Positions 12,178-21,584 of a DNA stretch of 63,407 nt are shown one piece after another. The stretch's first letter is position 1; each line of letters starts with the position of its first letter. This stretch comes from Chara braunii (lineage: Eukaryota > Streptophyta > Charophyceae > Charales > Characeae). The notes beneath the pieces are model-generated. The model saw nothing but the letters and a program-made list of their open reading frames with translations. It had not been told where the DNA came from and ran no database searches. Where the stretch lies: assembly GCA_003427395.1 (NCBI GenBank), contig BFEA01000216.1, positions 296,670 through 360,076 on the forward strand, written 5' to 3'. The position numbers were made by a program, and so were the translations under genes.

Positions 12178-15100
12178 CCACTCCCCCGGCCCCAAGGCCG
12201 TTTTGGGATGCATCTACCCAGTTTTTGGACTACATCAGTTAGACCGAATGTAGTGCGAAAAGGTGGGCCGGCTCGGGAAGCTCTTAGAGATGGTGCATGG
12301 ACGTGGATGACTTGCACAGGCGTCGGACCAAGCCCACGCATTTCGAGTCTCAGAATTCGCAAATTGAAAAGAGCTCTGGGCACACCTACAAATTTCCCTG
12401 CCCAGTTTTTGGGCATGAGCATAATTGTGTGCTCCGCAACTGTGGGCCTGTGAGACCAGGTACAGACATAGGTTGGCGCACAGGACCGTGGGATGATACC
12501 TCACGTTCGACAAGATTTGGGTATAGATGCAAGTTGCGCGCTGTGACTGGGCACAGTAGCAATGCAATTTCCCCTCGAAACGAAGGACAACTCTGCCTGT
12601 TCAAACATCAGGTGACCTCCATGTGCTTGGAGCATGCTGCGAGCTGGGCGAGGAGGAGGAGCTGTGGCGGATAATGACTTTCCCAGCTACGCTGCTACAC
12701 CCATAGGCCATATACAGGCAGTAGGGTAGTGGTGGTGCTGCACTTGATCAATCTGCTTTGACATGTACTGGCCGTATTAAAGGTGCAGTGAAGAAACTTC
12801 GGTGAGAGAGTCCTGGGACAGATAATGGGCATCCCACACCACTCTCGAAATGTGCAAAATGAGAATGAACTTCCTGCTAGAACATGGCCAGATGCACCAG
12901 CCACATTTGTCTTTTTCACATTTCGAGAGTCGTGTGGCGAGGCCCAATATCGTACCTTCTTCAGATCTTCATCTTCTTTGATGGCGCTCCACCTGGAGTG
13001 GTCACGTGGACTTCTAGGGCTGACTGAAAAGAGATTCGGTGTCGATGACAATATGAAGCTTGAACGGGATTTATTACTGGTTCTTCTGCGAGTACTTGCT
13101 GGAAGAGCGCATTGCGCTACATTCTTCGTGTCATGTGAATGGTATACTGCACTTGGATTCTTTACTCATCAATAACCAAAGGAGGAGAGAAATCAGAGAT
13201 GGAGGAGAGGAGGAGAGGAGGAGAGGAGGAGAGGAGGAGAGGAACACGAAGGTGATCATTGATGCTATCACGAGTCAATGACTTGATTTGTCTTTTTCTC
13301 TCTTTCCCCATCAACGACCAGAAGAGGATGAGAGTAACACAAAGTTGATGATCGATGCTATTACTACTCAATGATTAGATTTGTCGTTTTCTCTCTTTCC
13401 CCATCATTCTCTTCATCCTTCTCCCGGGCGATGCTGCGCTGCTCATGAAGATTGGGAATGTGCTTTCTTTCATCACTCAATGACGAGGCAAGAGTCCAAA
13501 TGATGATTCTCCAGTACCGGTGGCAGAGAGTAGCGTGGCGTGCCTGCACGGTCTAAGGGTCTACATGCCCTTCCCCCAACTGGCGCAGTTGTTTTTTCTA
13601 GCAAAACGCGCCCAACCAAATAGCCATGGGGCCTCGAGGGACGGAAGTGCACGAGTACACGTGGGCTTTTGCTATGTGGCTGCGTGCCAAGGCTGAAGGG
13701 ATTGGCCCACTGAACTATGCGAACGTCGTTTTTTCATTGGGAAATATAAAAGCCACAATCAGATGGCGAAATAAACTCCCAAGAACAGGATAAGGATTTG
13801 GATTTGGATTTCGAAATATAGACATGGTTCGGTGAGCCCTGCCCCTATGCTACTCTGGTAGCTAAGGAGGGTAACCCTTCCAATGACTGTCTAATGCAGA
13901 GAGAATGGGTCCATTTCCAGATGACTAGCACCCTCCTCCTGAAACTATCCGTAGCTAAGGAGGGTAACCATTCCAATGACTGTCTAATGCAGAGAGAATG
14001 GGTCCATTTCCAGATGACTAGCACCCTCCTCCTGAAACTATCTGACCGTGATTCAGGCCAGACCTGGATGTATCTAACCGCAGTTACGTCCAGGAGCAAG
14101 TAAAGACATCCCACCTAGTGTGAGTATGCCCTTAGCCATGTGGTTCACACTACTGTCTAAAGGCCACAAAGTCGCTCAAAGACCAAAACTACTTATTTCA
14201 CATATGGATGCATGCATGATGGATGCACGGATGCATGTATACATGGGTGCATGGATGGGTTCAAGCATCCATGGGCGCTATACAGACTGTATGGATAACA
14301 GGCCCAGGCCAACAAAACATGGCCTGCGAAGTGCACCAAGCCCAGGGATCCCACGGATCTGATGCGTGCGGGCGGTACCGAGCCAAGCCATGTCTGTCCC
14401 ACGCCTCTACATTCTCAGACTCGACTCCGCAGCATGATCCCTACGCGACGGCCGTGGAGCGGATATCTATAGGGGGCATGAACCTGGTCTTGCATCCAGC
14501 ATAAATAAAAACGTCTTGCGCCGACCGTGTGCGGATCAAATTCCGCCGAGAGTCTATACCGGGCTGTGCACGACCTGACCGGATCCTAGGCATAGATCAG
14601 CTTCAGGTCGGTGGATCGTGTTCCGCACAACCTGAACATAGTCGCGCCTGCAAATTTCGAAAGCTGATCTATGCCGAGGACCTATGCCGGCTATGCTCCT
14701 CGTCTGTGTAGAGGACAGATGTGATCGCTGATTCACTCGTTTTCAATAAATATCGTCAGAGGGACTGCCCCGCGCGCAACAGACACCGGTGGCGTGGATG
14801 GCGCCTCAGTTGTGGACGACCCTCTCCACGTGCGTATGGAAAACGAGTACCATCATCCTCTCGCAAAGCGGAAGCGTACTTCAACACGCGCTCCACCTTC
14901 GGGATAGTCCCGGGGTGAGTGCGTACGCCCTTCTTACTCCACCGTTCCCTGACGGGAGCTTTCACCACCATCATCACCATGGCACCCCTTCTCCCCATCA
15001 TCATCACGAACCATATGCGTGATTCGACAGCTCCTTCTGTCTACCTATCGGGGGCGAACATCATCGTTGTCGTCCATTCCTGTCATATGTCACCCCACAC

Positions 15101-15850
15101 GGAGATGGTGGAAAGATGACAGTGGTTGAAAAGAGAATTGTCCTCATCATTCACCATCATCAACTGACGTCATCACTATCGTTGTTCTCCTTCCCGTCGC
15201 CATACTGAATGATGATCATCATTCTGCTCTTCGTCTACTTGGCTGTCACGGAACACGTCAATCGCTCCATTGCCCTCGTCATTTTCCTCCTCCCTCTTCT
15301 TCTTCTTCTTCTTCTTCTTCTTCTTCTTCTTCGTCCACCACCGTTGATGACCTTCCCTACGCTGATCGGGAAGGAAGAAGAGCGAGACTGCCGCTTGTCT
15401 CGTTTGACGTTCGGCTACTGCCTTGAATTGGCGCAATGCCACAGACTGAACGCCCATGGACATTCGCACGTCGCGCTGCAGATCATGTACCTGGCCGTCT
15501 GAGAGTGGCAATCTTGAACTATTATCATTTCGACAGAACGTCCACGTGCATTCCGACAGTGGCAGTCCATTTTCCCCCTCTTCCCTCATCCTCATCCTCC
15601 GTTCTCCTCCCCCTTCTCCCTTACTCCATGCTCCTCCTTCCCTTTCCTCCGCTGCTCCTCCCTTTCTCAGTTCCCTTCTGCTTGTTCGTCTCCTTCACCG
15701 CTCTCTTGCCATATGCAATTATCGTCATCGTCTTCTTCTTCATCCCTTGTTTTCAACCAGTTTCCGAAATCCAGACTCCTACCTCGCCCCGCTTACTCTT
15801 TCGAGCCACATTTCTTCGTAGAGGCTCGAGCAGAAAGGTATGGCCATCAT

Positions 15851-15882
<32 letters not shown>

Positions 15883-17687
15883 GCATGTCAATCATCACCA
15901 TCATCATCATGTCGGCAGCGATGTCAAGACAGCAACAAGGTCGAAGATTAACACCCTGCGGCAGGTCATCGTCTCTAACACCCGCCTAACTTCGTGTAAA
16001 CTCCCAAACACTACTATTTGCCATGCCGCCTGAGGCACTGCGACTAGGAAATTAGAGGGGCTGCAGAGCGCCGTACCAACAAGTACCAGAGCGTTGTACC
16101 AACAAGTACCGGAGCGTTGCACCACCAAGTACCAGAGCGATGTACCAACCACGTGTTCGCTTTCTTCACAAGGACTACCGCGCAGCATGGCTCTGCCTTC
16201 TCCTCTCACACGGCATGCCTCGCATTCGACCCCCATCCAATCTCGTCGTCCTATGGCCACGCCAGCGCCAGGTTTGTATTTTCTCAATGCTGCGTGCCCG
16301 GTAATTGACCGACACTTGCAGGAGGTCGCTGCAATGACGTACGAAATACTGATGACGATCGAAACAGCGCTTTGGTTCACCATCGGCTCGGTAATTGCTG
16401 TGCCCGCTTCGCTCCACTAATCGTGTTCCCTCCTAGTCCACTCCCTCTCCTGTCCCTTCCTCAACCTCCCATGTCCCCCCAAAAGCTCTTCTCTCACCTT
16501 CCTACTCTAGCCTCCCGCTTTTCTTTCTCCGCCTCGAACCTCTTCATTCGTTCTCTCCGTGCGTCCAATTATCTTGTTCCCTCTTAGTCCACTCCCTCTT
16601 CTGTTCTTTCCTCAACCTCCCATTTCCCTCCCCTTTTCCACCACGAACCCAAGCTCCTCTCTTACCTCCCTACCATTGCTTCTCTGCTTGCCTTGCTCCC
16701 TCCCCACGCTTCCGCATCCTTTTCTATTTCCATGGTTAATTTCCATGATGGCTATTGAAAGCAACCTAATATTGCATGGCTTCCATGAATGTGCGCAAAG
16801 ACCGTTCAAGCCCACCGTGGACCTCTTCTTCTCAAACCTGACAGAGTAGTAACGAGCGGCAAACGGCGGATGCAACCAACGAAGGAAAGGAGGCCGGACG
16901 ATGTAGAGAGACGCGAGGGGAAGACAGGCGAGAGGAAGAGCAGGAGAACCGAAGTGGAGGGAGGGACAGCGAAGAGGAGAAGGGAGGGACAGGGAAGAGG
17001 AGAAGGGAGGGACAGTAAAGAGGAGAAGGGAGGCAAGGAGGGAAAAGAGACGAGGGTTAGAAATGAAATGGTATTACTTAATTACCTGAAATCCGTTCCT
17101 TCAGGAAACATGCAAAGCCAGATAGGACTCCGTCGATCGCTGAAGCCTTCAAGGTGTTTGGCTATGGCGAGGCGGTCGTCCTCCCACTTCCGTTCCAGAA
17201 ACAGGAACTCGAGCATATGAAAAGCCCAGCCGAAAACGGGTACACTCCTCAACTGACTTTTCATAACATACTTGATCCATCCGAGGGCCTTCTTCCTGTA
17301 AGCCAAGTTCCACAGAAACATCCAATCTACCTCCGTCCGGTGATTACAAATGACAATCGTGCTTTCTCCGTCCGGCACATGCTCGCCATCGAAGACCAGG
17401 CTAATACCATTGATTTTCTCGAAGAAAAACACCCACAAACACAGCCAAAAACCAAATATAAACCCGGTTGACTTCCTACTTAATGGCACACTGACCAGGC
17501 GAAACAGATAAGCTGTAATAGGGGCAAAAAAGCAAAGACTCAATATAGCACTAAGTACCAAGGTCAATCCCACAAACAACCCAATCAAGACTCTAATCGC
17601 GGAGAGAGGGCGTAGAGGAGAACCAACTGGGGCATGGACCTGTTTCTCCCTTTCAGGAAACGAACATGGGCTCCCGTTTCTCGTCAT
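2553..17687 (-). CDS. LPAT: 1-acyl-sn-glycerol-3-phosphate acyltransferase (LPAT/AGPAT), three-exon gene
   Basis: The enzyme acylates lysophosphatidic acid at sn-2 to give phosphatidic acid, probably at the ER membrane. Coding parts are 17687-17086, 10227-10097 and 2986-2553 (602+131+434 nt, 388 residues plus stop), separated by introns of 6,858 and 7,110 bp. Both introns are GT-AG and the split codons rebuild family residues (Ser201, Val245). Visible: N-terminal hydrophobic segments at about residues 31-66 and 75-90, the catalytic H-X4-D block NHRTEVD (115-121), the substrate motif FPEGT (194-198), then VLLPRTKGF and PSEVHIHV, and a hydrophobic C-terminal segment. The length fits plant LPAT2/4/5-type proteins (about 375-390). 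I start at the ATG at 17687: the frame is open upstream only to a TAG at 17906-17904 with no other ATG. No disabling lesion is seen, so it is probably functional. Subfamily assignment is from memory. Confidence 0.9.
3135..3282. repeat. Compound (CT)n-(AC)n microsatellite
   Basis: About 48 CT units with one undetermined base at 3191, followed directly by about 24 AC units. It lies in LPAT intron 2, just upstream of exon 3 in gene orientation. Confidence 0.98.
3300..3702 (-). pseudogene. RING-like zinc-finger fragment, copy 1
   Basis: Minus-strand reading gives LPCLNSCACQPAFLLPC, then CQQHAMCHQCFQEAV and YPRCHHPPHPLLACTAC. The spacing C-x2-H-x2-C-x2-C followed by C-x2-C resembles the second half of a RING finger. 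The similarity to copy 2 continues past a frameshift near 3440 (QQTQQPEGEIESHLN compared with RQMLQPEKENRLPYE). The family is not recognised beyond this. It lies in LPAT intron 2 on the same strand and could be a pseudogene or exons of a nested gene. Confidence 0.45.
4712..5158 (-). CDS. RING-like zinc-finger module, copy 2 (possible nested gene or pseudogene)
   Basis: An open frame with CSVCRRGLDMPCLNSCERQ, then CQRHAMCRQWFQEAV (the last Cys of the C-x2-C pair is Trp here, Cys in copy 1) and YPRCHHPPHPLLACPTC, followed by a tail with EKENRLPYEPPTEHCTEG and VADQILQQLNTLALDQSPS to a stop. The Cys/His order suggests a RING-type or similar zinc-binding domain, often used in ubiquitin ligases, but the Cys-to-Trp change may disable this copy. 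Copies at 3300-3702 and 5161-5240 show local duplication of the module. No start or splice sites were resolved. A function is not assigned. Confidence 0.45.
   Translation of the reverse strand: MNASLLSSLLTCSVCRRGLDMPCLNSCERQPAFLQTCQRHAMCRQWFQEAVTECMCLCCVNYPRCHHPPHPLLACPTCNVGRTPSAMGVGSPSSLPDERQMLQPEKENRLPYEPPTEHCTEGLSPPGRAVADQILQQLNTLALDQSPS
5161..5240 (-). pseudogene. RING-like fragment, copy 3 (partial)
   Basis: Minus-strand reading gives KCDALSCTHPSHPLITCPVC followed by RRGVDMPCLNSC, the end of one finger and the start of the next. It runs into a near-repeat of the block that begins copy 2 (plus-strand GCTATTTAGGCATGGCATGT appears at about 5080 and 5160). Confidence 0.4.
5284..5700 (-). 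CDS. Unrecognised open frame, possible upstream exon of the RING-like unit
   Basis: 138 codons open on the minus strand, just upstream (in that strand's sense) of the RING-like fragments. It contains KILTLFYHQVVEYHSVWLV and a hydrophilic stretch with PERNPAEPPSPMHDQVAS. No domain recognised. It lies in LPAT intron 2 and ends next to the duplicated block flanking the adapter at 5802. It may be chance. Confidence 0.2.
   Translation of the reverse strand: MPGMDRNIHAYVLRLQIVSVLLPLQTIHESYSTMAVGERKILTLFYHQVVEYHSVWLVHQEHSVIVHSQALQLPERNPAEPPSPMHDQVASPACVDRTQSTTDSEGASQRTVGVPSHSLVMQLQYGSHAHRIVSALTL
5698..5910. repeat. Duplicated block either side of an adapter
   Basis: GAGCAGGCTGGAGTTGATGT, a TG run, CAAGCTTGCTAG(T/C)GGCAGTG and a GCGCCC block occur at about 5710-5790 and again at about 5851-5910, on each side of the 5802-5839 adapter. 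This is what two overlapping fragments joined through a mate-pair junction would leave. Confidence 0.8.
5802..5839. other. Nextera mate-pair junction adapter (assembly artefact)
   Basis: CTGTCTCTTATACACATCT is followed directly by its reverse complement AGATGTGTATAAGAGACAG. These are two Tn5 mosaic ends back to back, the exact layout of the Nextera mate-pair circularisation junction. It is not genomic. Its translations (LSLIHI, MCIRDR, SYTHLDVYKRQ) are well-known contaminant peptides. Confidence 0.98.
7637..7664. repeat. (AAT)n microsatellite
   Basis: About nine AAT/ATA units in LPAT intron 2. Confidence 0.9.
8517..8720. repeat. GAGAGT-rich simple repeats
   Basis: Two runs of GAGAGTGAGA-type sequence at about 8517-8590 and 8688-8720, giving Arg/Ser- or Glu/Ser-rich peptides in every frame. 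Confidence 0.8.
10097..10227 (-). CDS. LPAT: LPAT exon 2
   Basis: 131 nt. The acceptor is tttctccgcag|C and the donor is GCT G|GTGAGT. It supplies the third base of Ser201, then EAKKIKCNEYAKEHGLPG and VLLPRTKGFVACLKALRNSI, a typical LPAT stretch. The phase matches exons 1 and 3 exactly. Confidence 0.9.
10535..10907. mobile_element. MITE-like foldback element in LPAT intron 1
   Basis: The ends AACAGCGATTTCGTGAAAAC and its imperfect reverse complement form terminal inverted repeats of about 90 bp. TATC flanks both ends (10531-10534 and 10908-10911), a candidate 4-bp target duplication. Inside is a tandem pair of a ~42-bp unit beginning GGA(C)CTTAGCTGGAGTCCAC. No coding capacity. A tandem 21-bp repeat beside the left end makes the exact boundary slightly uncertain. 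Confidence 0.75.
11523..11570. repeat. (CT)n microsatellite
   Basis: About 24 uninterrupted CT units in LPAT intron 1. Confidence 0.95.
12111..12172. repeat. (CT)n microsatellite
   Basis: About 31 CT units in LPAT intron 1. The minus-strand GA reading makes an Arg-Glu run in one open frame, which is not evidence of a gene. Confidence 0.95.
13858..14043. repeat. 93-bp tandem duplication
   Basis: Two copies begin GTAGCTAAGGAGGGTAACC at 13858 and 13951 and run to GAAACTATC, differing at only a few bases. Confidence 0.95.
15297..15331. repeat. (CTT)n microsatellite
   Basis: About eleven TTC/CTT units in LPAT intron 1. Confidence 0.9.
15845..15911. repeat. (CAT)n-(CAG)n-(CAT)n microsatellite
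   Basis: CAT units, then about eight CAG units, then CAT/CAC units in LPAT intron 1. Confidence 0.9.
16068..16155. repeat. 23-bp minisatellite, four units
   Basis: Unit GTACCAACAAGTACCAGAGC plus three bases, repeated with few changes. Confidence 0.9.
16951..17037. repeat. Purine-rich ~24-bp minisatellite
   Basis: Three units of the type GAAGAGGAGAAGGGAGGGAC, close to the LPAT exon 1 donor. Confidence 0.85.
17086..17687 (-). CDS. LPAT: LPAT exon 1 (N-terminus, HX4D and FPEGT motifs)
   Basis: Codes residues 1-200 plus two bases of codon 201. It ends ...GAT TTC AG|GTAATT, and reading through the donor meets TAA at once, which supports splicing here. It carries both catalytic acyltransferase motifs and the N-terminal membrane segments. 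An upstream GTG at 17789 in the same frame is a less likely start because it would add 34 residues unlike the family. Confidence 0.9.
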
Positions 17688-18104
17688 CCTCTCCTTTCCT
17701 TCCTGTCCTTTCTCACTCCCCAAGGCAACCTTCCCTGTGTCCTCCCGACAAACACCTCTCGTGTCATCCAAGCAGATTGCCTCTCTCACCCATGACCTCG
17801 CGCACGACCGATTTCCACGACGGCAGGCGCGGCAGTGTCGTGCATCTTTTCCTGTCCTGCTCGCAGCTCGTGCGGAACTCGCGACCCATACTGCCTCCCT
17901 CGACTACTCACCAACATATGTGCAAAACGGAATTTCGCAGCCCGTAGGAGAGTCGTTGAATTGCGGGCAGGGGCTTTCGAGGGGCAGGGGTCCTTGCAGG
18001 CGCAGGACCAGTATTGGCCGCGGTGCTGTGAGAAAACCGAAACGGTGCGCGGCCTCGTCCTGGTTCTGTGAAAAAAACGAAACGGCACGCGGCGCCCAGG
18101 GCCC

Positions 18105-18720
18105 GGAACTCAAAAATTTCGAAAGGCCCCACTTCGAATAGAACGCAGGTCCCGTATATCGAACACAACACGTGTTTTCTACTCGAATACCGAAAAGAAN
18201 GGAACTCAAAAATTTCGAAAGGCCCCACTTCGAATAGAACGCAGGTCCCGTATATCGAACACAACACGTGTTTTCTACTCGAATACCGAAAAGAAAAACT
18301 ATTGTATTCGGACAGAACATTCCCTTTCTTTTCTTTCCTGGAACTCAAAAATTTCNNNNNNNNNNNNNNNNNNNNNNNNNNNNNNNNNNNNNNNNNNNNN
18401 NNNNNNNNNNNNNNNNNNNNNNNNNNNNNNNNNNNNNNNNNNNNNNNNNNNNNNNNNNNNNNNNNNNNNNNNNNNNNNNNNNNNNNNNNNNNNNNNNNNN
18501 NNNNNNNNNNNNNNNNNNNNNNNNNNNNNNNNNNNNNNNNNNNNNNNNNNNNNNNNNNNNNNNNNNNNNNNNNNNNNNNNNNNNNNNNNNNNNNNNNNNN
18601 NNNNNNNNNNNNNNNNNNNNNNNNNNNNNNNNNNNNNNNNNNNNNNNNNNNNNNNNNNNNNNNNNNNNNNNNNNNNNNNNNNNNNNNNNNNNNNNNNNNN
18701 NNNNNNNNNNNNNNNNNNNN
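18105..18720. repeat. 95-bp tandem repeat running into an assembly gap
   Basis: A unit starting GGAACTCAAAAATTTCGAAA spans 18105-18199. One N at 18200 is followed by a second copy (18201-18295), and a third starts at 18340 and breaks into 365 Ns (18356-18720). The gap probably hides more copies or an unresolved element. Confidence 0.9.
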
Positions 18721-18943
18721 CACACACGCACTCTTTTTTTTTTCCCCAGCATGTTCTGCTTCACCCTACTAAAGGAGGTGATATGCGCATCCCCCTATAG
18801 TAGACCTACAGCAGAATGCTCGTGACTATTGGTGCGGAGCAGCACCTGCTGGAAACCGGGTCCAGCGTCCCATGAACATAGTGAATAGAGCACCAGTCGA
18901 GACCTCACACAGACTCTTGGAGTTCGCACCCCTAAGGCTGCAA

Positions 18944-19202
18944 TGTCGAGCGCATTGGTCCCGCACGGGGACCCTCCCGGCCGCGTCACGCAGGATTTTG
19001 CAGGACTTGCCACGGAGAGCGTTTGCCGCTCCGGCCGAGTGCGCTAGCCGTACCTCTCGCGAGCCCCTACGACAGGACAGGATCACGCGAGGCACCGCTG
19101 GCGCACTCGGCCGGAGCGACAAACGCTCTCCGCGGCAAGTCCTGCGAAATCCTGTGTGACGCGGCCGGGAGGGTCCCCGTCCGGGACCGATGCGCTCGAC
19201 AG
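18944..19202. repeat. Large inverted repeat ending at the retroelement LTR boundary
   Basis: The left arm (18944-19044) starts TGTCGAGCGCAT. The right arm (19101-19202) ends ATGCGCTCGACA. The arms are over 90% complementary, and weaker pairing continues into the ~56-bp centre. The right arm ends in CA two bases before the primer-binding site, so it should be the end of the 5' LTR. A single right-arm copy lies at 38540-38638. The left arm could be an inverted LTR end, a nested insertion or a misassembly next to the N gap. Confidence 0.85.
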
Positions 19203-19204
19203 GT

Positions 19205-19224
19205 GGCACCGTTGTCGGGGATCT
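19205..19224 (+). promoter_or_regulatory. Primer-binding site, tRNA-Asp type
   Basis: TGGCACCGTTGTCGGGGATC matches the complement of the plant tRNA-Asp 3' end (TGGCGCCGTTGCCGGGGATC) at 18 of 20 positions. Both differences are transitions. It starts two bases after the CA that ends the presumed 5' LTR. tRNA-Asp priming is known for Athila-type plant Ty3 elements (from memory). Confidence 0.85.
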
Positions 19225-19560
19225 CGGCTGCCTACCGGGGTCCTTAAGCGAACGAACCCAGGTTAAGTGCAGGCTGATGATCTAGGCAAAACGACAAAAC
19301 TTATGGTTTGGATTGTCTTATATAAGAGAAGCGTATATGATATGAAAGATATAACACTGGTGGTAAACTTATAGGAGTAAGCGATTAGGAGTGCGACTTG
19401 TATCTAAGGCGTTGAATAACTAGTAGTAGAGTGATCAGTTGAACATTAGAGGTGAAACGGCTCGGTATGACTTAGGACAAGTCCCTTGGAACTTGACAAG
19501 TTGTCTGATGGGCTATCTTTTTTTATTTCCTATCAGGTTGGTTAGCAAAAGGATATAAAG

Positions 19561-21584
19561 ATGCCGGACGCAGATGGAATCGAGCGAGGCCCAGCTGCTA
19601 CGCCGGAAGACTTTGTCAAAGTCATTGAAAAAAAAGAGTTGGCACAACTGCAAGTGTTGAAAGTTGACATCTTCATGTTTGAAGGGGAAAGGGTGTCTAA
19701 ATAGCTAGAGTTGCTGGAACAGATTACAGGCGAGGCATCTGATGAAGATAAGTTTAAGTTATTACCCAGATATATCTGGTGGGAAATCCGGCCCGAAATA
19801 ATGAAGGTGGCTGCTGGAGCAGGGGGAGACTGGGCAAAATTCAAGGGAGAGATGCAAAGGCGTTTCATGTTGGGGGATAGCCTGCTAACAAAGGCAGACC
19901 TATAAATGTTACAGAGGGATGCGTTCTCTACCGTAGGGGTTTTCGCAACGGCGTTTGAAAAGATAGCAAGAAAGGTCTCAGGGATGGCAGAGGAAGAGCA
20001 GTGCGCAACCTTCCTGGGCCACTTCACTAATTGGGAGGCTTCTGCGCTGACCAAGAAAGGTGCGTCAGGGAAGAAGTTGACTTGGGCTGCTATAAAATAA
20101 AGTGTGATAGATGGGGAATTGGACCAAGTGGACATTTTCCAAATGCGACAGGCTAGGAAGAAGGGAAAGGCTTTGGATGCCACGACGAGCAACGGACGAA
20201 ACTTCAAGAAAATGGTAGAGGATGCGGTAGCCCAACTCGATGCGGCGAAGGAGGCAAAGACAGCGAGAAAGGCTATGGCGGCACCACAGACCCAAGGAAA
20301 AGCAAAGAAGGCGGTGGTGCAAGAGGAGGAAGAAGAAGAGGAAGAGGATTCTGAGCCTCTAAAGCTAACAAAAGCTCAGAGGAAGGCAAAAAATTTGACT
20401 CAAGGGGTGCAAGGCTCATGGAAGGGTCAAGTCCCGCAAGCAGCAACACTGCCACCCCCTGAATCGCATGGTCAAGCCACGTCTGCACCCTATGGGCCGT
20501 GGTAAGGCTATGGACCTCCAAGTCCTTGGCCTGGGTACAGTCCATACATGCCATGGCTGGTAAGTGGACCGCATGGGTTATGCGCAAGAGCGTCATTGAG
20601 TACGGCTTCCTGCGGATGTTCAGGGCCCTAGTCTCAACAAGTAAACCGTCAAAGCCCGCAACCAAGCCAACCTCAACAGTCGACACCACAAAGACCGCAA
20701 GGAAACCAAAGCGGCGGACGTGGATAAAATCAAGGATGGGGCCGGGGGCGAGGAAATGGTAGCCGCGGAGGAAACGGAAGGGGAAATGGTGGTGGTGATT
20801 CCCGGGAGGAGGAAATGGGGACTAGAATGCGTCAGGAAGTTGGGGTAGTCAGGAGGGTGGACGAGGCTTTGGTAGAGGAAGGATAGATTGGAGGAATGTC
20901 ATTTGCTGGCATTGTGGGCAGAAAGGTCACACCATCAAATTTTGCCATGTCTGAAGGAACGACGAAGATGAAGGGTTGATCAGTACCAATTATGATGGGG
21001 ATATGTATGACAAATTTGGGTACTACATTAACCCAAAGACCCCTGGCGGAACGAGGAAGGAAGCCCTACGACGAGTTGAGGCCAGCATGCCGCCCGCTCC
21101 TCCGGCTATGTTTCGGATTTGGCAAGAGAAGGAGGTTCGCTGTGACATAAGGGTGGAAGAGGTAGGAGAAAGTGAGGAGGTAGAGCAAGAAAGGAACGTT
21201 GGCACCATCAAAGAAGAGCCGATCGTGGTAGAGTCTGATGATGAGATAGAGGAAGATTGTTGGAACGAGACACGAAAAACAAAGATAGAGGAAGACTGTT
21301 GGAAGGAGGCGCGACAAACAATGAAAAAAATGAAGGACTTAGTGGCTAAAGTCGGGAGATACCAGCAAAAATTGGACGATATGTGTGACGAGGTTAAGAA
21401 GTGGAAAGGTAAGAAGTCATTGGTGTATCTCTATGATCTGGGTCCAGGGTCGCAAGGAGGGCCTGAAAACTTACCAGGCGTTACGACTTCAGGGCCGACG
21501 CCTCGGTCCGGAATGGCTTATAGGCCACCCTCCGGATCGGGGAGGCACCGCAAGCTGTCAGGACGAGGGCCAAGGGGTCGGTGA
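19561..21584 (+). pseudogene. Gag polyprotein (first) with zinc knuckle
   Basis: From the ATG at 19561 the frame reads MPDADGIERGPAATPEDF and a helical capsid-like region (WWEIRPEIMKVAAGAG, WAKFKGEMQRRFMLGDSL), then an acidic/Lys region, a Pro/Gln-rich and Gly/Arg-rich linker, and a C-X2-C-X4-H-X4-C knuckle, CWHCGQKGHTIKFC (about 20910-20950). After the knuckle comes an acidic coiled-coil-like segment (about 21210-21410). In-frame stops occur near 19702, 19903, 20098, 20503, 20669, 20726 and 20953, with a frameshift near 20850. The product would coat and package element RNA. Confidence 0.8.

Larger units (their letters stand above)
10908..17085. other. LPAT intron 1: repeats, no recognised gene
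   Basis: It contains (CT)n tracts, a 93-bp tandem duplication, ATGG/ATGC-rich sequence (about 14200-14275), a hairpin with arms near 14588-14603 and 14658-14675, CTT and CAT/CAG trinucleotide runs, a 23-bp minisatellite and a purine-rich minisatellite. Open frames in it are low complexity. Confidence 0.5.

Noticed and set aside
11829-12422. 197-codon minus-strand frame with a long Arg-Glu run
   Set aside because: The centre is a translated (GA)n microsatellite. The flanks have no recognisable protein.
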